NCBI RefSeq assembly: GCF_036588685.1
Contig: NC_086381.1
Span: 68,393,436 to 68,457,435, forward strand
Source: Mytilus trossulus
Taxonomy: Eukaryota; Mollusca; Bivalvia; Mytilida; Mytilidae
DNA: 64,000 nt
Direction: 5' to 3'
The position numbers were made by a program, and so were the translations under genes. Shown in pieces: positions 1 to 13,900 of the stretch (positions within the stretch are counted from its first letter, which is position 1; each line of letters opens with the position of its first letter). The notes under the pieces were generated by a model, which was given only the letters and a program-made list of their open reading frames with translations, was not told where the DNA came from and searched no databases.

Positions 1-279
1 GATTTATAAAAAAAAAATATATAGCACACAAACAACATCATTCCATACCTTTGTAGAACAATGATATTTATAAATAGATGTAGTATAGACAATAAAAATG
101 TTAGTAAATAAACTTTAATACAAAAATTAAACTGCAACATAAATAAAATAAATGTTATTTTGACATTAACCATTTTAATGAGACGTCTCAGTATAGTGTC
201 TTTTCATCTCAGAGGACTCAGGTAATATATAATGACCGAGGTAAACAAAACTTATCATATGTATATTCTTTTGGTAAAT

Positions 280-910
280 CTCCTTTTAAGAAAAGAGGGA
301 CAAAAGATACCAAAGGGACAGTCAAACTCATAAATCTAAAACAAACTGACAACTTTATGGCTAAAATGAAAAAGACAAACAGAAAAACAATAGTACACAT
401 TTCACAAGATAGAAAACTAAAGAATAAACAACACGAACCCCACCAAAAACTAGGGGTGCTCTCAGGTGCTCCGGAAGGGTATGCAGATCCTGTCCCACCT
501 GTGGCATACGTCGTGTTGCTTATGTGATTACAAATCTGGTAAATAGTCTAATTCGGTAGGTCACATTCATGAAAGGGAATTGGGAGATATATACTCCGTA
601 TGTATAGGTGCTGCTGGAATGTTGCTACTGAAAAATGGAAATTTCACAATTGGAAAGTCGAAATCATCTCTTTTGTCGTAAAGTTTTGTTTTCAACCGAC
701 CCTCATTGTCAATTACTAGATGCAAGTCAAGATATGAATCCGACTTAACTGTATCTGTAGTATCCTTTATCTCTAGTTCTTCGATGGGATATATGCGTTA
801 CACGTAGTCACCAAATTTTAATTTGTTTAGTGCAAGAACATCGTCTATATAGCGGAAAGTAGAGTTAAAGAAAGATTCGTAACAATTTCTTTTTTTAACT
901 TGGCATCAGA
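280..910 (-). mobile_element. Degenerate reverse-transcriptase retroelement, 3' part (Penelope-like?)
   Basis: Read on the minus strand, the sequence encodes the end of a reverse transcriptase. A catalytic YIDD box (codons at 840-851) follows FNSTFR and precedes VLALNK. After an in-frame stop at 798-800 the same frame resumes with DTTDTVKSDSYLDLHL, KLYDKRDDF and SSNIPAAP. The frame then breaks where about 250 bp present in the copy near 9.6-10.2 kb are missing. The 3' tail, ending near 280, matches that copy (FRFMSLTVPL coded on both). Both copies are truncated at the 5' side, as target-primed retroelements often are. Assignment to Penelope-like elements is from memory of similar bivalve proteins and is tentative; that it is an RT relic is much safer. 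It is not a working gene. Confidence 0.75.
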
Positions 911-971
911 AAATTGCCTCAAATTAATAAACGAGTCAGAACAGAACGAGGAAGAATATAATTTAAAAAAA

Positions 972-1030
972 TAAGATGTGGTCTGATTGCCAATGAGACA
1001 ACTCTCCACGAGAGATCACATGCCTAATGA
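972..1030 (+). repeat. Short copy of interspersed family S
   Basis: Contains the family S signature: AGATGTGGT, then ATTGCCAATGAGAC, then AACTCTCCAC. The same words recur at 8983, 18055, 28027 (-), 37800 (-), 38640 (-), 43855 (-), 46497 (-) and 47158. It is non-coding, and this copy keeps only the first 55 or so bases of the family. Confidence 0.7.
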
Positions 1031-2100
1031 ACATTTAATTTGTATTCAGTCTTTTTTCGATGCCATGCGCGTAGCTACGTTTACGTGAAAACGCCCGGGC
1101 GTACACTTGAATTGGGTAAACAAATTATTTTCATCTAAATAAAAATGAAAGAATTGGTTAACAGAACATCAATCTTCTACGTCTTTCTTCAATGGCTTGT
1201 AATTGCAAATAAAAGTGACGAAAATTAGTATCATATTATGATCATATTATATATTTGTTCATTTTCTGTCAAAGTCTAAATCTACAGTGAATTCTATATA
1301 CTCACTTTTCTTGTTTTTTATTAAGCAATTCATTATGTTCTAAAATTGGATATGTAGTTGGCATTTCGGTTTTAAATTTCATCAGCAGTGGCAATAATAG
1401 AACTATATGTACATGTAGGTTCATTACGTGGTACGTGGTTAAAGTTTGAAGATACCAATTAATAACTTTGTCAAACCTTCGTAAAATGTTACGGTAGCTG
1501 GACAAAAACTGTTTATGGTCAAACGAGTATTTAGAGCAAAATGAAGAAATTATACATGATGAGTATTATGAATAAAACGAATGTCTTTTACAATCTTGGT
1601 TTAAAATTTGTTACATATCAATTTTTTTTTTTAAACCTTCGTCGAATTTATTTAAACTTTCTTGGGTGCTTTTTTTCATGGTAAATTTCTGTATCAAATT
1701 TGTTTTCGTTCATTTTTGAGTTTTATACCGACAGGCGCAATTTAAGTCAGACTAGCCTGGTCACCTTTTATAATAACATATTGTAGAGGGAGGCAAGCTT
1801 TCAAATACTTTCTTTCATTGAAATGAGATTACGACTTCGGCTGAGAGGGCATGGTATATATTGTCCATTACATATATTAACAACATTTTGTATACAAATA
1901 ATACATTCTTTTTGAAGACAAAACCAGTTAAATATATTTAACAAAACTATCTGTCACAGTGATATATGAGGGTCTGGATTGGGGACAAAAGGGAGTTGGA
2001 GAGGGGGGGTCATCATTTCTATATTTCTTTGTTCTGTCATTCTTTTGGTCATTCTTATCTATTGAGTAAGAAATATGATTATTATTTCAGTTATGTGTCC
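1031..2100. other. Intergenic, no gene recognised
   Basis: AT-rich sequence with no supported exon. A word near 1060-1110 (GCGTAGCTACG, CCCGGGCGTACAC) partly recurs at 6235-6285 and looks like a small dispersed repeat. Confidence 0.5.
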
Positions 2101-2132
2101 CCAGAGACATATATACACAGAGATTGGCAACT
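2101..2132 (+). repeat. Left arm of a 32-bp perfect inverted repeat pair
   Basis: The 32 bp beginning CCAGAGACATATATACAC are the exact reverse complement of 5974-6005, 3.8 kb away. A shorter direct match of about 20 bp lies at 3199-3218. Similarity does not extend beyond the 32 bp on either side. It may be the terminus of a transposon spanning 2.1-6.0 kb, or two opposed copies of a very short repeat. Confidence 0.6.
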
Positions 2133-4499
2133 CCGTGAAATCCCGTTAAAGATCGCGGCCCAGAATGAGATTCTCGTCGATAAAATTTAGAACATGCAAT
2201 CAAGTCGGGGATGAATAACCTCGATAGATAATCAAGAGAAGCAATGGGAAAATTATATCAGATCATATTATAATTTCTTTTCTAATAAAAAAACTTGAAT
2301 GTTATATTTATCTTTAAGCATTTATTGAGAAAAATATTGTTATATGATATGCATTTCATAATTAAAATTTCAAATCTGGTAATGCTCAATTGTTATAACA
2401 AGAAAATTTTCGGTACGGCATATATCTTTGCAATAGTTTGTTTAATTACACAGTGAAATTGTTCCGGTAATTAGGTCCTTAATAGAGTTGTGATTGTTGA
2501 TTCACAGGTGTGCGATTACGCAATTTATTGCCCTCCGATCACCTGAATATTACCGGAGGTGAATTCTAAATGGATTATTACTTGGCAATTGTTTTTTTTT
2601 TAAATTTACAAATTCTGACATATTATTTTAACCATGACCAGAACTTTATTTTAACAGAAGCACTCGGCAATACTATAGTGTATATTCAATCAGGAAAACA
2701 AAAAGAGTCTTTTAACATGTAAAAAAAAAGAAATGAGGCAACTTTGTCATATCAGAGACATTATAAGTCTCTGGTCATATATATAAAAATATGTAGCCAG
2801 TAGAATTTTGTGGCCGAATTTTGTATCGTGAGAAACTGAATTTATATCTGTTTTAATTTAATTATAATGTTAAATTGTCGATTGACCTAAAATGAAATTA
2901 TTTATGGAACATTTGCGTAAATTTCCTCAATGAAAGTACATTATAGTGTTGTCGAAATCACTATTTTTTGCTGCCATGAAATATTGAATATGAATCCGTC
3001 ATTATTTGTGTTTTTTTAAAGACTTAATATCACAGACTTTGATTAAAAACAATATGTTTCATAAGTACAGTAAAATGCTCTGCTCAACTCTGGGAACATT
3101 ATATCTAACGTTAATATGTTCCTGCTCAACTGTAGAATTTTAATGTTTTGTTTCATAAACCACTGGAGTATTTCAACATTCTTATCTTTACTCTTTCCAG
3201 AGACATATATACACAGTGAAACTTGAGTTTGAAATTAGAAAGATTTAAAATTGTGCACAAGTTTTATCTGATCTTTTGTGGGTTTATGTTGTTCAAGGTA
3301 ATTTTCTGTGCAGTTATTTTCATTTCATTTGTTATTTTTTTCCTCTGTGTTACACGACCTTGTACTTTTTGATTTGCCCCTTGACATCTCCTGCTTCTGT
3401 TTAAACCTTTACCACAAATATCTCATCTGTTTTAAATAAAATAGTCTCATTCCCGGAATTTGTTATACAGGAATTCATATTAATATCAGATTTTTATAAG
3501 CATATCAACTGCTTGGTCTCTTCCCACAACTTGTGTCAGTTAGGACAGAATGCATCAATAGGTACATACATGTACCAGGTCATGGATATAATATAAGTAC
3601 ACGTTATGTGCTTTTGACCTTCACAAGAATTCTTAAACATTCATAAATGTGCAAAGAATATTGTTGTCGTTGGGTTGTTGTCTCATTGACATATATACCT
3701 CACATTTCTGTTTAGTCATAGCATCTGTGCCTTTTCAACTTATTGCAGAAAATATTACCATAAACATTTTTTCAAAACAGGAGAGATGAAATAGTGATCA
3801 CAGAATGAGGACATGTAAACTTAAACAACACAACAGATAAATATAAATAAGCACCATTGACAATTTTTTAAAGGACTTAAACAAACATAGATGGTGACCA
3901 ATGTAAGCGACTAGTGTACAGTAGCAGAGTGAACATTTCTTGCTTCTTTTTCTACACATTTTGTCATTTTATGTTAACAATTACATATGTTACTTTCCAT
4001 GGAGAGGAAGGAATTTGTGAATAGAGTGGCCTTCTAATGATAGTCATACATGTAAATCCTTGTCTCATTAGCAATCATACTACATCATCATATTGTTATA
4101 CATCTACATGTATGGTTTCTTGTAAAAACTATGTAAACTTTGTAAACATAAATAAGACTAATGAAGTTGAACAAGATATTTATTTGCTTTTTTATCCATT
4201 TTACAGTCAGGATAAGCACATGTACTTTTCTCTCTTACATAACCATTGTTAGTTTTAAGTATCACATTGATAGTAGTAATCAGTCCACTACATGACTGTG
4301 CCGTCACTTTTGGAAAAAGTCATCACTAGTTGTTTCTGTTTGCCAGGGAGTCTTATTTTCAATCAGAAAGACTTGGGAGTCCTACATTCAGCCCATGTAT
4401 GATATTATATCTCTTGTGTGCTGCACTGATGCAGGTAAATTTGATCAGCATCTTTGTTCTTTTATAGCATGCAGGACCCTGTTAAAAAAAAGAAAGCTG

Positions 4500-5625
4500 T
4501 AAGATACTGAATGTAAATCTATATAAATTGTAAATGTCATCAAAGTGGTGGAAATAATGAAAAAAAAAACCAACTTCTATGCACAAATCAAGTATGTCAT
4601 AGGAAAGTAATGCATGTGCTGGGTACAATAATTCTCTGAAGATGGAAAAGTTTATAAACTGTAAACGAACAGGGGTCTGTCTTGATATTGAAGCAAAACA
4701 CCATGGGCGACTGCTATAATACTGATTTTAAATTGTAAATTGCATCAAAGTGGGTGAAAATATGATAAAAACAACCTCTCTATGCAAATTCAGTATGTCA
4801 TAGGAAAAAAAATAATGTGCTGGGAACAATTATTCTCTGAAGATGGAAAAGTTTTAAACTGTATCCATGGACAGGGGTCTGTCTTGATATTAAAGAAAAT
4901 TAACATGGCCGTCAGCTATAATACTGATTTTTAATTGTAAATTGCATCAAAGTGGGTGAAAATATGATAAAAACAACCTCTCTATGCAAATTCAGTATGT
5001 CATAGGAAAAAAAATAATGTTCTGGGAACAATTATTCTCTGAAGATGGAAAAGTTTTAAACAGTAGTCATGGACAGGGGTCTGTCTTGATTTTAAGAAAA
5101 TTAACATGGCCGTCAGCTATAATACTGATTTTTAATTGTAAATTACATCAAAGTGGGTGAAAATATGATAAAAACAACCTGCATATGCAAATTCAGTATG
5201 TCATAGGAAAAAAAATAATGTGCTGGGAACAATTATTCTCTGAAGATGGAAAAGTTTTAAACAGTAGTCATGGACAGGGGTCTGTCTTGATATTAAAGAA
5301 AATAAACATGGCCGTCAGCTATAATACTGATTTTTAATTGTAAATTACATCAAAGTGGGTGAAAATATGATAAAAAAAACCTGCATATGCAAATTCAGTA
5401 TGTCATAGGAAAAAAAATAATGTGCTGGGAACAATTATTCTCTGAAGATGGAAAAGTTTTAAACAGTAGTCATGGACAGGGGTCTGTCTTGATATTAAAG
5501 AAAATAAACATGGCCGTCAGCTATAATACTGATTTTTAATTGTAAATTGCACCAAAGTGGGTAAAAATATGATAAAAACAACCTCTACATGCAAATTCAA
5601 TATGTCTGGGGAAAGTAATTCATCA
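4500..5625 (+). repeat. Tandem array, about 5.5 units of 202 bp
   Basis: The phrase GGGGTCTGTCTTGA starts at 4672, 4874, 5076, 5277 and 5479, giving periods of 202, 202, 201 and 202 bp. The outermost units are the most diverged (first near 4500, last partial unit to about 5625) and the central ones are nearly identical, the usual result of unequal exchange. No coding potential runs through the units. The array lies inside the interval bracketed by the 32-bp inverted repeats. Confidence 0.92.
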
Positions 5626-5973
5626 CGCAATTTGTTTTATTCCTTTTCAAATGAAAATGTTTTGATAAAAATTACGACAGTGCTAAAAATTTCCATAACG
5701 TGCATCTCGGCCCAGTTTCTACCATTATTAAATACTGCAATAAAACGTTAATCGTCTCAATATTTTAAATAATAACTACTGCAAACTGAATAAAACAGGG
5801 TAATTCATAGTAGAAATTGAAATATATACTTACATTATGCTGTTTTGAAATGCTTGATGTGAAATAAAAATCGAAGCGTGGTGGTGTACTTGTCGTGATA
5901 AAATCAATATGGCGATCTCGTTAAAGTCTCGTGAGATGCGTTACGTGGATTAGATTTCGTTGACCACTGTTAC

Positions 5974-6005
5974 AGTTGCCAATCTCTGTGTATATATGTC
6001 TCTGG
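5974..6005 (-). repeat. Right arm of the 32-bp perfect inverted repeat pair
   Basis: Exact reverse complement of 2101-2132. The adjoining sequence at 5880-5970 is unrelated to the sequence flanking the left arm. Confidence 0.6.
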
Positions 6006-7785
6006 TGTCCCTTTTGAATTTGCCATTGTACTACACAAATGAAACCATTAATCAATTTTGATCAATATCTTATTGAAACCAAACACGGAAAAATATATAT
6101 ATTTCGATTTATTTGTGATAAATTGGATATAATGGATAACAATCAAATAGATCAGCTGAAATAAGTTACGTCGTCCTGACGGATGGCGGGTGACATATTG
6201 TTAGTGTACGATTCTTTTTTCATTCAGGTCCCTCATCGAGGTTCGGGCGTACACGTAAAAATAACCTAGCTACGCCACTGGATGCGTCTACGTAGTACGA
6301 TCTACTATGTAGACGAAATGAAGGTCAACAAAATCATTGATAATAATAGCCTCCACGAAAAAAAATTATGAGACTTTTGTCTTCATTTCTGATGACTGTT
6401 TAAAAAAAAAGACTTTTAAATGATATGTCCTTTAAATTATACTTTATTCAAAAAAATTTGTTACATCTTTTGTGTGCCAGAGACATTCATAGATATAATA
6501 AGTAGGTTAAATAAATTTCTTCTAAGTTTTTTTAATTTCACATTCAATGTGGAATTGTTTAATCCTAAACACATGGCACTGAATATTCAACCAGAAAATT
6601 TTAATTCATATAAATTTTCTCTAAATGTTATGAAGTCTCTAAGATATCCTTTCTGTTTGTTTTGTTCACACATTGGCGTTGATATTATATCATAACGTAT
6701 AATTGAATATGATTACCATGCAAGTGAGGGTTTGGTTAGCTATTAGACCCGGTTTAATTTCCCATTTAATTTTTCACATTAGAAAATGCCTGTATTTTGA
6801 TTTTCCACAATAGGAAATGCCTGTATCAAGTCAGAAATGTGACAGTTATTTTCCACTCGTCACAGTTGATGTGTATGAGCTTTTGGTTTTTCCATGTGAT
6901 AATGGACTTTTCGATTTGTATTTTCCTTAGAGTTCTGTATTTTTTTTATTTTTTTTATATATTCTATGAATCATAAAATAATTTAAAAAGGACAATGTCA
7001 CTTATAGACTTTATAGTCAAATATGACTTGGCCATCATTTGGTTCTTAAATGGATTTATTTCAATAGCCTGACTTCTTTGTTAAAATAAATGTCTTCATA
7101 TGATAAGAGTACATCGTACATTCTTTGCTTCAAAATAAGAACATTTTGGTTATCTATATTATCGAAATACGATGAATTTAGTGTTCATTTTTTTTTTAAA
7201 TTCTTGAGGAAACCTTAGATCCCTTAGCCTCAACCTAGGATAAAAAATTATCTGTATCCAAAAATGCCAAAGTTGATGTCCATATGTTGTATTCATAGGC
7301 ACAAACACTCTCTGGAGTCAAGGGTTGCGGCCAAAGTAAATATGCTAGAACTTGTTGAGAAGGATAAAAAAAAAAGAATGTGACCAAAATCAGAAAAATA
7401 TATATTGAAGATATATACTGTTCCCAGCCGAAATTGACGTAACCGGCGACCGTAAACATGACGTATGATATATATAGTAGTTAACTTAGTACTTTAAAAG
7501 GAGTCCATACTTAATCAGTTTTGATGTGTTGTGCTTAAATGAAGATATTTTGTATCAATAGTAATATCTCAACTAAAGTCTAAGTCATGTGAAATTTTTA
7601 GTCTTTGTGGTATTTAGGCCTAATTTAAACAAGGCCAATGGTCATCTTGGATTAAAAATACATTAAAAAGTATGTTACCCCTTTATGAACTTAATCATTT
7701 CAGTTTGAAAAATATAAATATAGAAACATTTGCATATTTACAAAGCTGACCCTGTCCCAGATGTCTTAATGTTATGACAAAAGGA
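6006..7785. other. Intergenic, upstream of the ZXD-like gene
   Basis: AT-rich; no exon supported. A + strand open frame at 6420-6695 and a - strand open frame at 7235-7459 have low-complexity composition and no recognisable domain. Confidence 0.5.
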
Positions 7786-7854
7786 TCAGTATTTAAACGG
7801 GGGTATTTTAAAATTCCCGCTTAATTGTACTATTTTACAAAGGACAAGTGCGCG

Positions 7855-7862
7855 TGACGTCA
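7855..7862. promoter_or_regulatory. CRE-type TGACGTCA palindrome
   Basis: A full TGACGTCA site lies 63 bp upstream of the chosen start codon of the ZXD-like gene, in a locally GC-richer patch. Such sites bind CREB/ATF-type bZIP factors. Whether it lies in the core promoter or the 5' UTR cannot be told without a transcript start. Confidence 0.45.
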
Positions 7863-7885
7863 CCGCAGTGACTCTTTGGTCAGAA

Positions 7886-7906
7886 ATGGCGAACCCCATA
7901 TGGTAG
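7886..7906 (+). promoter_or_regulatory. Candidate upstream ORF (6 codons plus stop)
   Basis: ATG GCG AAC CCC ATA TGG TAG lies 18 bp before the chosen main start at 7925. Two further out-of-frame ATGs lie between it and the main start. If they are in the 5' UTR they could reduce initiation at the main ORF. Confidence 0.35.
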
Positions 7907-7924
7907 ATCGAATGGGGCTTCAAT

Positions 7925-10900
7925 ATGTCGATAGAAGGGGGTCTGTCAAGTAAAGAATATGGCGGCACCCATGAAAAACATGCGACCGGCTTCAGTGTAA
8001 ATAAAGGCGACATATCTGACACATTTATTGAGAGAACCGAATCATATCATAAAAAGAACAATGAAGATGAAATTTTGTCATTTCAAGATGGCGACATTAT
8101 CGCAAAAAATATTGACACTGACATTGAAAATGTACAATTTCTATCAAGCGAAGATCTTGACAGCTTCAGGACAGATCCTCAAAACGATTCCGAATGGTTG
8201 AGAAGTAGACATGATAGTGATAACTTTGACATTCCTTCGTCGTCTTCTGATGAGGGTGATTTCTTTGAGGCGAGTGTTGTCGATCTCGCCTCGGGTGGTA
8301 CCGGTATATCACTACCACTGGACAGTGATGTTTCTGGTGCTCAAATATTCATGTCTCCTTTAAATCAGCCTGTGTTCAGCACAACAGATACAAATCTAGT
8401 CATTCCACCATCTTCCATTCATCAAAATATTAACTCTGTATTAAATGCAAACATAATCACAGACATAGGGCAGTTGTCACAGTCTATTAAAAACAATGAA
8501 CAAACTGATACATGTACTGCCGAAAACTCTCAAACCATAACAATAGTTGGACGGAATGAAGACATAAATAATGCTGCAAGACAAAGTGCAACCTACCATG
8601 TAGGAAAGCCGCCAGGTCATATACCTGAACCTACAGTATTGATGGCCCCTATCAATGCCAATAACCCACAGTTAATTCAAGCAACAGCGATTCCACAGAC
8701 AATTCAAGTGATTCCACCACAGTCCTCAATGACTCCACAGGGGAATTTGAAGTTTGCCACTATTTCCATTTCAACAGACAAACCTTCAAACTCAACCCAC
8801 ATCCTTGTGAATACAAACCAGGGCAACCAGTTATATAAAATCAATACAGCTGATCTACAACAAGCCACAAATGCAATAAAACCAACACAGCCACAGGAGG
8901 GACAACATCAAACAATCCCACAAACAGGTTAATGCATTTGAAAGATTTTTATGATGCAATATAAATATAAACATGATAAAAAAATGTTGTAAGATTGCCA
9001 ATGAGACCAACTCTCCACAAGAGACCAAAATGACTAAGAAATAAATAATTATAGGTCACCGTAATGTTCATTTATGCTGAAAAGGAAACATTTTTCAAAA
9101 CAACCAACACATTTCCATATACAATGTATATTCTGAATTTCAATGTTTTCCAAGTTGGATCATTAATTTCACCATTGCCTTCCCTATATGCTATTATAAG
9201 TACTAGAAAATATGGTATGATCCACAATGATATTCTATAGCTAGAATTCAAATGAATATGGATGTACATTTCGGTCATACAGCCTTCAGCATGAACTGAA
9301 ATCATAACATACAGCCTGCTTTAAGGTTCATCTTAAGGAATTTAAAAATATGGCTGTTTTTACACCTCAAAATTTTCTATGAGTACAGAGAAACTGGTAC
9401 ATATAGGAAAGTTTTAAGGCATGGCAGGAACTACATGTAGATATATAAAAGTTATATGAAGTATACGTTTCAGAAAATTAAAAACTTGCCTGGATTTTGA
9501 TGTCCAGTTTTTTCCAGTCTGCAGAAGATAGCAAAATAAACAGACAACCGAGTTACATATGATACGGTCCACTCATTTACATTAGTAGGTTGAAAAAAAA
9601 ACTTTACGACAAAAGAGATGATTTCAGCTTTCCAATTGTGAACTTTCCATTTCTAAGTAGCAACATTCCAGCAGCACCTGCATACGGGTTATATATCTCC
9701 CAATTGATACGATATTATTCCTGTGCTTGCATTTCCTATCATGATTTTCTTGATAGAGGGTTACTGCTCACAAGGAAGCTATTAAACCAAGAGTTCCAAA
9801 TGGTGAAGTTGAAATCATCCCTTCGTAAATTTTACGGATGCCATCACGAGTTGGTTGACCATTATGGAATAACCGTTTCACAAATGATACCGGATATGTT
9901 CCTTACGTCATAACTACAATCCCCTTCCCTTTCATGAATGAGACCTACCGCATTGGACTATTTACTGGATTTGTAATCACATAAGCAACACGACGGGTGC
10001 CACATATGGAGCAGGATCTGCTTACCCTTTCGGAGCACCTGAGATCACCCCTAGTTTTTTGTGGGGTTCATGTTGTTTATTCTTTAGTTTTCTATGTTGT
10101 GTCGTGTGTACTATTGTTTTTCTGTTTGTCTTTTTCATTTTTAGCCTTGGTGTTGTCAGTTTGTTTTAGATTTATGAGTTTGACTGTCCCTTTGGTATCT
10201 TTGGTCCCTCTTTTACACAGTTTAAATCACCTATTGTCTGCAGATGTCAATTGTTCATCTATTGTCCATCTAAATCAACACTACTCACAACATGTATTAT
10301 ATGAAGGGAGATTCTCAAACCTCTTTTCCGACTTCGTTTATTTTGGCACCTTCTGCAGGAACGAAAAAAACTGGAAAGCAAAATCTAGTAAAAGTTTATA
10401 ATTTTCTAAAACATAAAATGCAGTAACAATTAATATATCTAGTTCCTGCCATTCCTTAAAACTTTTGCAGGTGAATAGATTTGTCAGTACTCAAGAGTAA
10501 AATTTGTGGTGTAAATACGGCCTTATTAGCCAAAAGGTTATAATGAACCTTAAGAGCTGAACCCTGACATGAAGAAATGTGAAACAAAGTGAGAAAGGGA
10601 AAACCAACAGCCTTTCTATTATGAAACATTTAAATAAAAGAAAAATAAATAAATAGAAAGGTTGAGGGTCAATGAGACAAATCAAGCCATCTTATCTGGT
10701 CATATTAATTAATAATAGCCATGTGTCCTACAACAGTTCATTCTTGTAATACATATATATAATAGCCAGAGTCGAGAATACTTGTGAGTTCCTTGATCAG
10801 AGACTATATATGAAAATTCTTCAATTAAAATATAATTTCCTAAAAAGACATTTTTTAACATGCATGTAAATTTTTTTATATAAGCTCACAAAAATTGTGA

Positions 10901-13900
10901 AAAATCTATCAACTCTTGATTTTTTTCTGGTAACTAATGTGAAATATGTTTTTTTCAGGTTATTTGTTGTTAAGTCCTGACACATCAAACAATGGGCTGG
11001 TTAATATCGTACAGATGGATGGAGTACAAAAGGTCCTACAGCTAGAAAGCTCACCTAAAGTAGGTCCACATTAGACATTTAGACACTATTTTAGTATACC
11101 AAACATCATACAATGTTTGTTATAAAACAAGCTTTTAGTGAAATACACAATACATGATACCCAATGTAATAAAGTGATAATATGAGCAATGTAGGATATA
11201 ATTATGGGAAGAAACATTGAGTGTAACTCAATTTAATAAGAAGAAAAAAATTAAATTAAAGAATATGATAAAAAATTTATTTATAGGGGGAAAACATAGA
11301 ACCAGAAATAGTCTGTGTAGTTTATGAAATATCTTCACTTACAACATGGCATGCTGCTGCCTTCCAATTTCTTTCAAAATGTTTGGGCACTAAAAATATA
11401 TTTCCTTTCTTTATTCAGGTGCTGATGAATTCTATGGAGAATAAGAAGGTGTTTGTTTGTCCAGTAGAGGGCTGTAGTAAGATGTTTAGGAGATTATCAA
11501 AATATAAAACTCATCAAATGAGACATACTGGAGAAAGGCCATTTAAAGTAAGAAACTTTTATTGCTTATTATGGAAGATTTTTAAGTGGAATATCCTAAA
11601 TGTGTATTAAATATGATCAGGGCTAAGCAGATACACATACCTAAATATGATTATAACGTTATTCTGTATGAACATGATGATCATATTTTATATATACATT
11701 ACAATGACATTCTAGATTTCTAACATCCTTATACCAAGTTTGCTGTCCAAACATGGACTGTTTGCACTCCTGACCATGGAAAAGTACAAAATGACCTTAC
11801 CAGTAAATATCATCCTCCTCGTTGAAATAACAAAGAAAGACAAAACAAAACATGTTCTTTTTCCCTGTAGCATTGGTGCGACAGGATATAGTAATATTGG
11901 GCCTATGTCAAAGTGTCTTGTCTATCCAGTTTTGTAAACCCGGTCAATGGACCAACACAGTTTTTTATTGAATGTATCTTAAAGTTTGAAATCAGCAATG
12001 TCTGGGACTACAAATTTTAATACTTCACTACTCATCAATTAATTTAGCAATGTTTCTGTCCCTTGTCAATGTGCATATCTATTTATTCTATTTGCAGTGT
12101 TCCAAAGCAGGCTGTGAATGGGCGTTTACAACTCATTACAAGTTAAAACGACATGAAGAATCACACGAGGGCAGGAAGTCTTTCATGGTATGGTTCAAAT
12201 AATAATCATGGCAGTAATAGCACATTGAATTTTTTTGAAGAAACTAATTGAAATCTTTTTAAAAAAACAACAATGATAGTTATTGATAAATTCAGATATT
12301 ATTGGATAGCTTACTTTTGAGGAAATGACAGTTTCAAATTTAACTGTAAAATATTTGCAAGAGCTTGTTTTGGAACACATTTTATTTTTGTACAATGATG
12401 TATACATGATGTTTACATAGTAAAATTCCACTTGTCAACACTTTTATAGATTAGGTAAACAAAAAATGTGAAGCATTTATTACATTGATTTGATTAAAAT
12501 GCAACTGACAATTATGTGTAACTATACATTATGATATATTTCAGTGTCCTATACCTGACTGTGGAGGGAAGTTCACAACAGTTTATAATCTCAACTCCCA
12601 CATTAAGTTACACAGTAGACCGTGTACAGAGCAATGTCCTGTGGAGGAGTGTGCACTCAAGTTTGCTACCAAGAGACAGTTAGATGCTCACATGAAATCA
12701 CACAGTGGGCATGAAAAAACATACAAGTAATTTATCCCTAACCAATATCTAAAGAGTTTTGTCATGTTGAGGACTTTCAGTATAGAATTTCAATCTTTTC
12801 TTTTACAAAGGTACCTAGTTCTAGGTTTCATTAGACATTTGAAGGATCATGTGCATAAAAGTTGATTTATTTTAATGTAGACAGTGGTCTAGAAAGAATA
12901 TTTATAGGACACTCTGATCTGTAGAAGTATTACTTAGTTTTAAATTGAAATAGAAAAAAGTGGGATCCAATATCCAATTGCATGGGCCCGTGAAATGTCG
13001 TGCAGTAGTTTATATGGACTAAAAGTTTGCAAATGTTTGTTGAATCTCAATCACCAGATCAGTTTTATCTTGTGTACTTTATCGCGTTATAATACATTTT
13101 TCTAGTAAATATGGTTAAGTTTAACATTTTAAAGTAATAAAAATAAACTTCTCAATTCAAGCAATATTATAATATCACAAAAAATGACAAAATGACAATA
13201 ATAAATCCTATTATGCATGCAATTATTTCTGAATTTACTCTTTATAATTATATATAATCTATATTTCAGATGTCCTCATGAAGGTTGCGACAAAGTGTTC
13301 ATATCAGCATTGTCCATGGGTTCTCATCCAAGGGTTCATCAACATAACAAAGATGATCTGACCTGTACATTTGAAGGCTGTGGGAAGGTGTTTGACAAAA
13401 CGTGCAGACTTAAACAACACATGAGATCACATACAGGAGAGAAACCTTACATCTGTGGCTTTGATGTGAGTTGTACATTAGGGCAATGATTGGTGAACAT
13501 AATGGGTGATTATCTGTTGTCTAACTTAAAAGGATAATTGTGTATTTATCAACAACCCAAAAATAAGCTGGTCTTCAGGCTTCTTATTATTGATATTCGA
13601 TTATCAATTAAGGTGGTACCTAACACTACAGGGAGATAACTCTGTAAAGTCAGCTAAATGTTTTAATTGCATTGTGTTTTAAAAGGAATATTAAGCTTCT
13701 CAATGATCAAAATTGGTGTCTGTCAAACTGCTATATAAGCGTGTATTTTTTCTGAAAAATACAGTTGGTTCAAAAAAAGATTTTTTTTTATATTTTTGTT
13801 GAAGGGTTAAAATCAATACTTTGACAAAATTTTATGAAAATTAAACAAGTCAAATTAATTTTAGTGGAAGTGTTGGGTACCACCTTAAATACCATTTTTC

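Noticed and set aside
1966..2190. 74-aa open frame on the + strand
   Set aside because: Part of it is the 32-bp inverted repeat word; no domain and no splice partners.
7235..7459. Possible divergent first exon (MFTVAGYVNFGWEQ) opposite the ZXD-like gene
   Set aside because: After 14 residues the frame becomes low-complexity and no downstream minus-strand exon could be supported.
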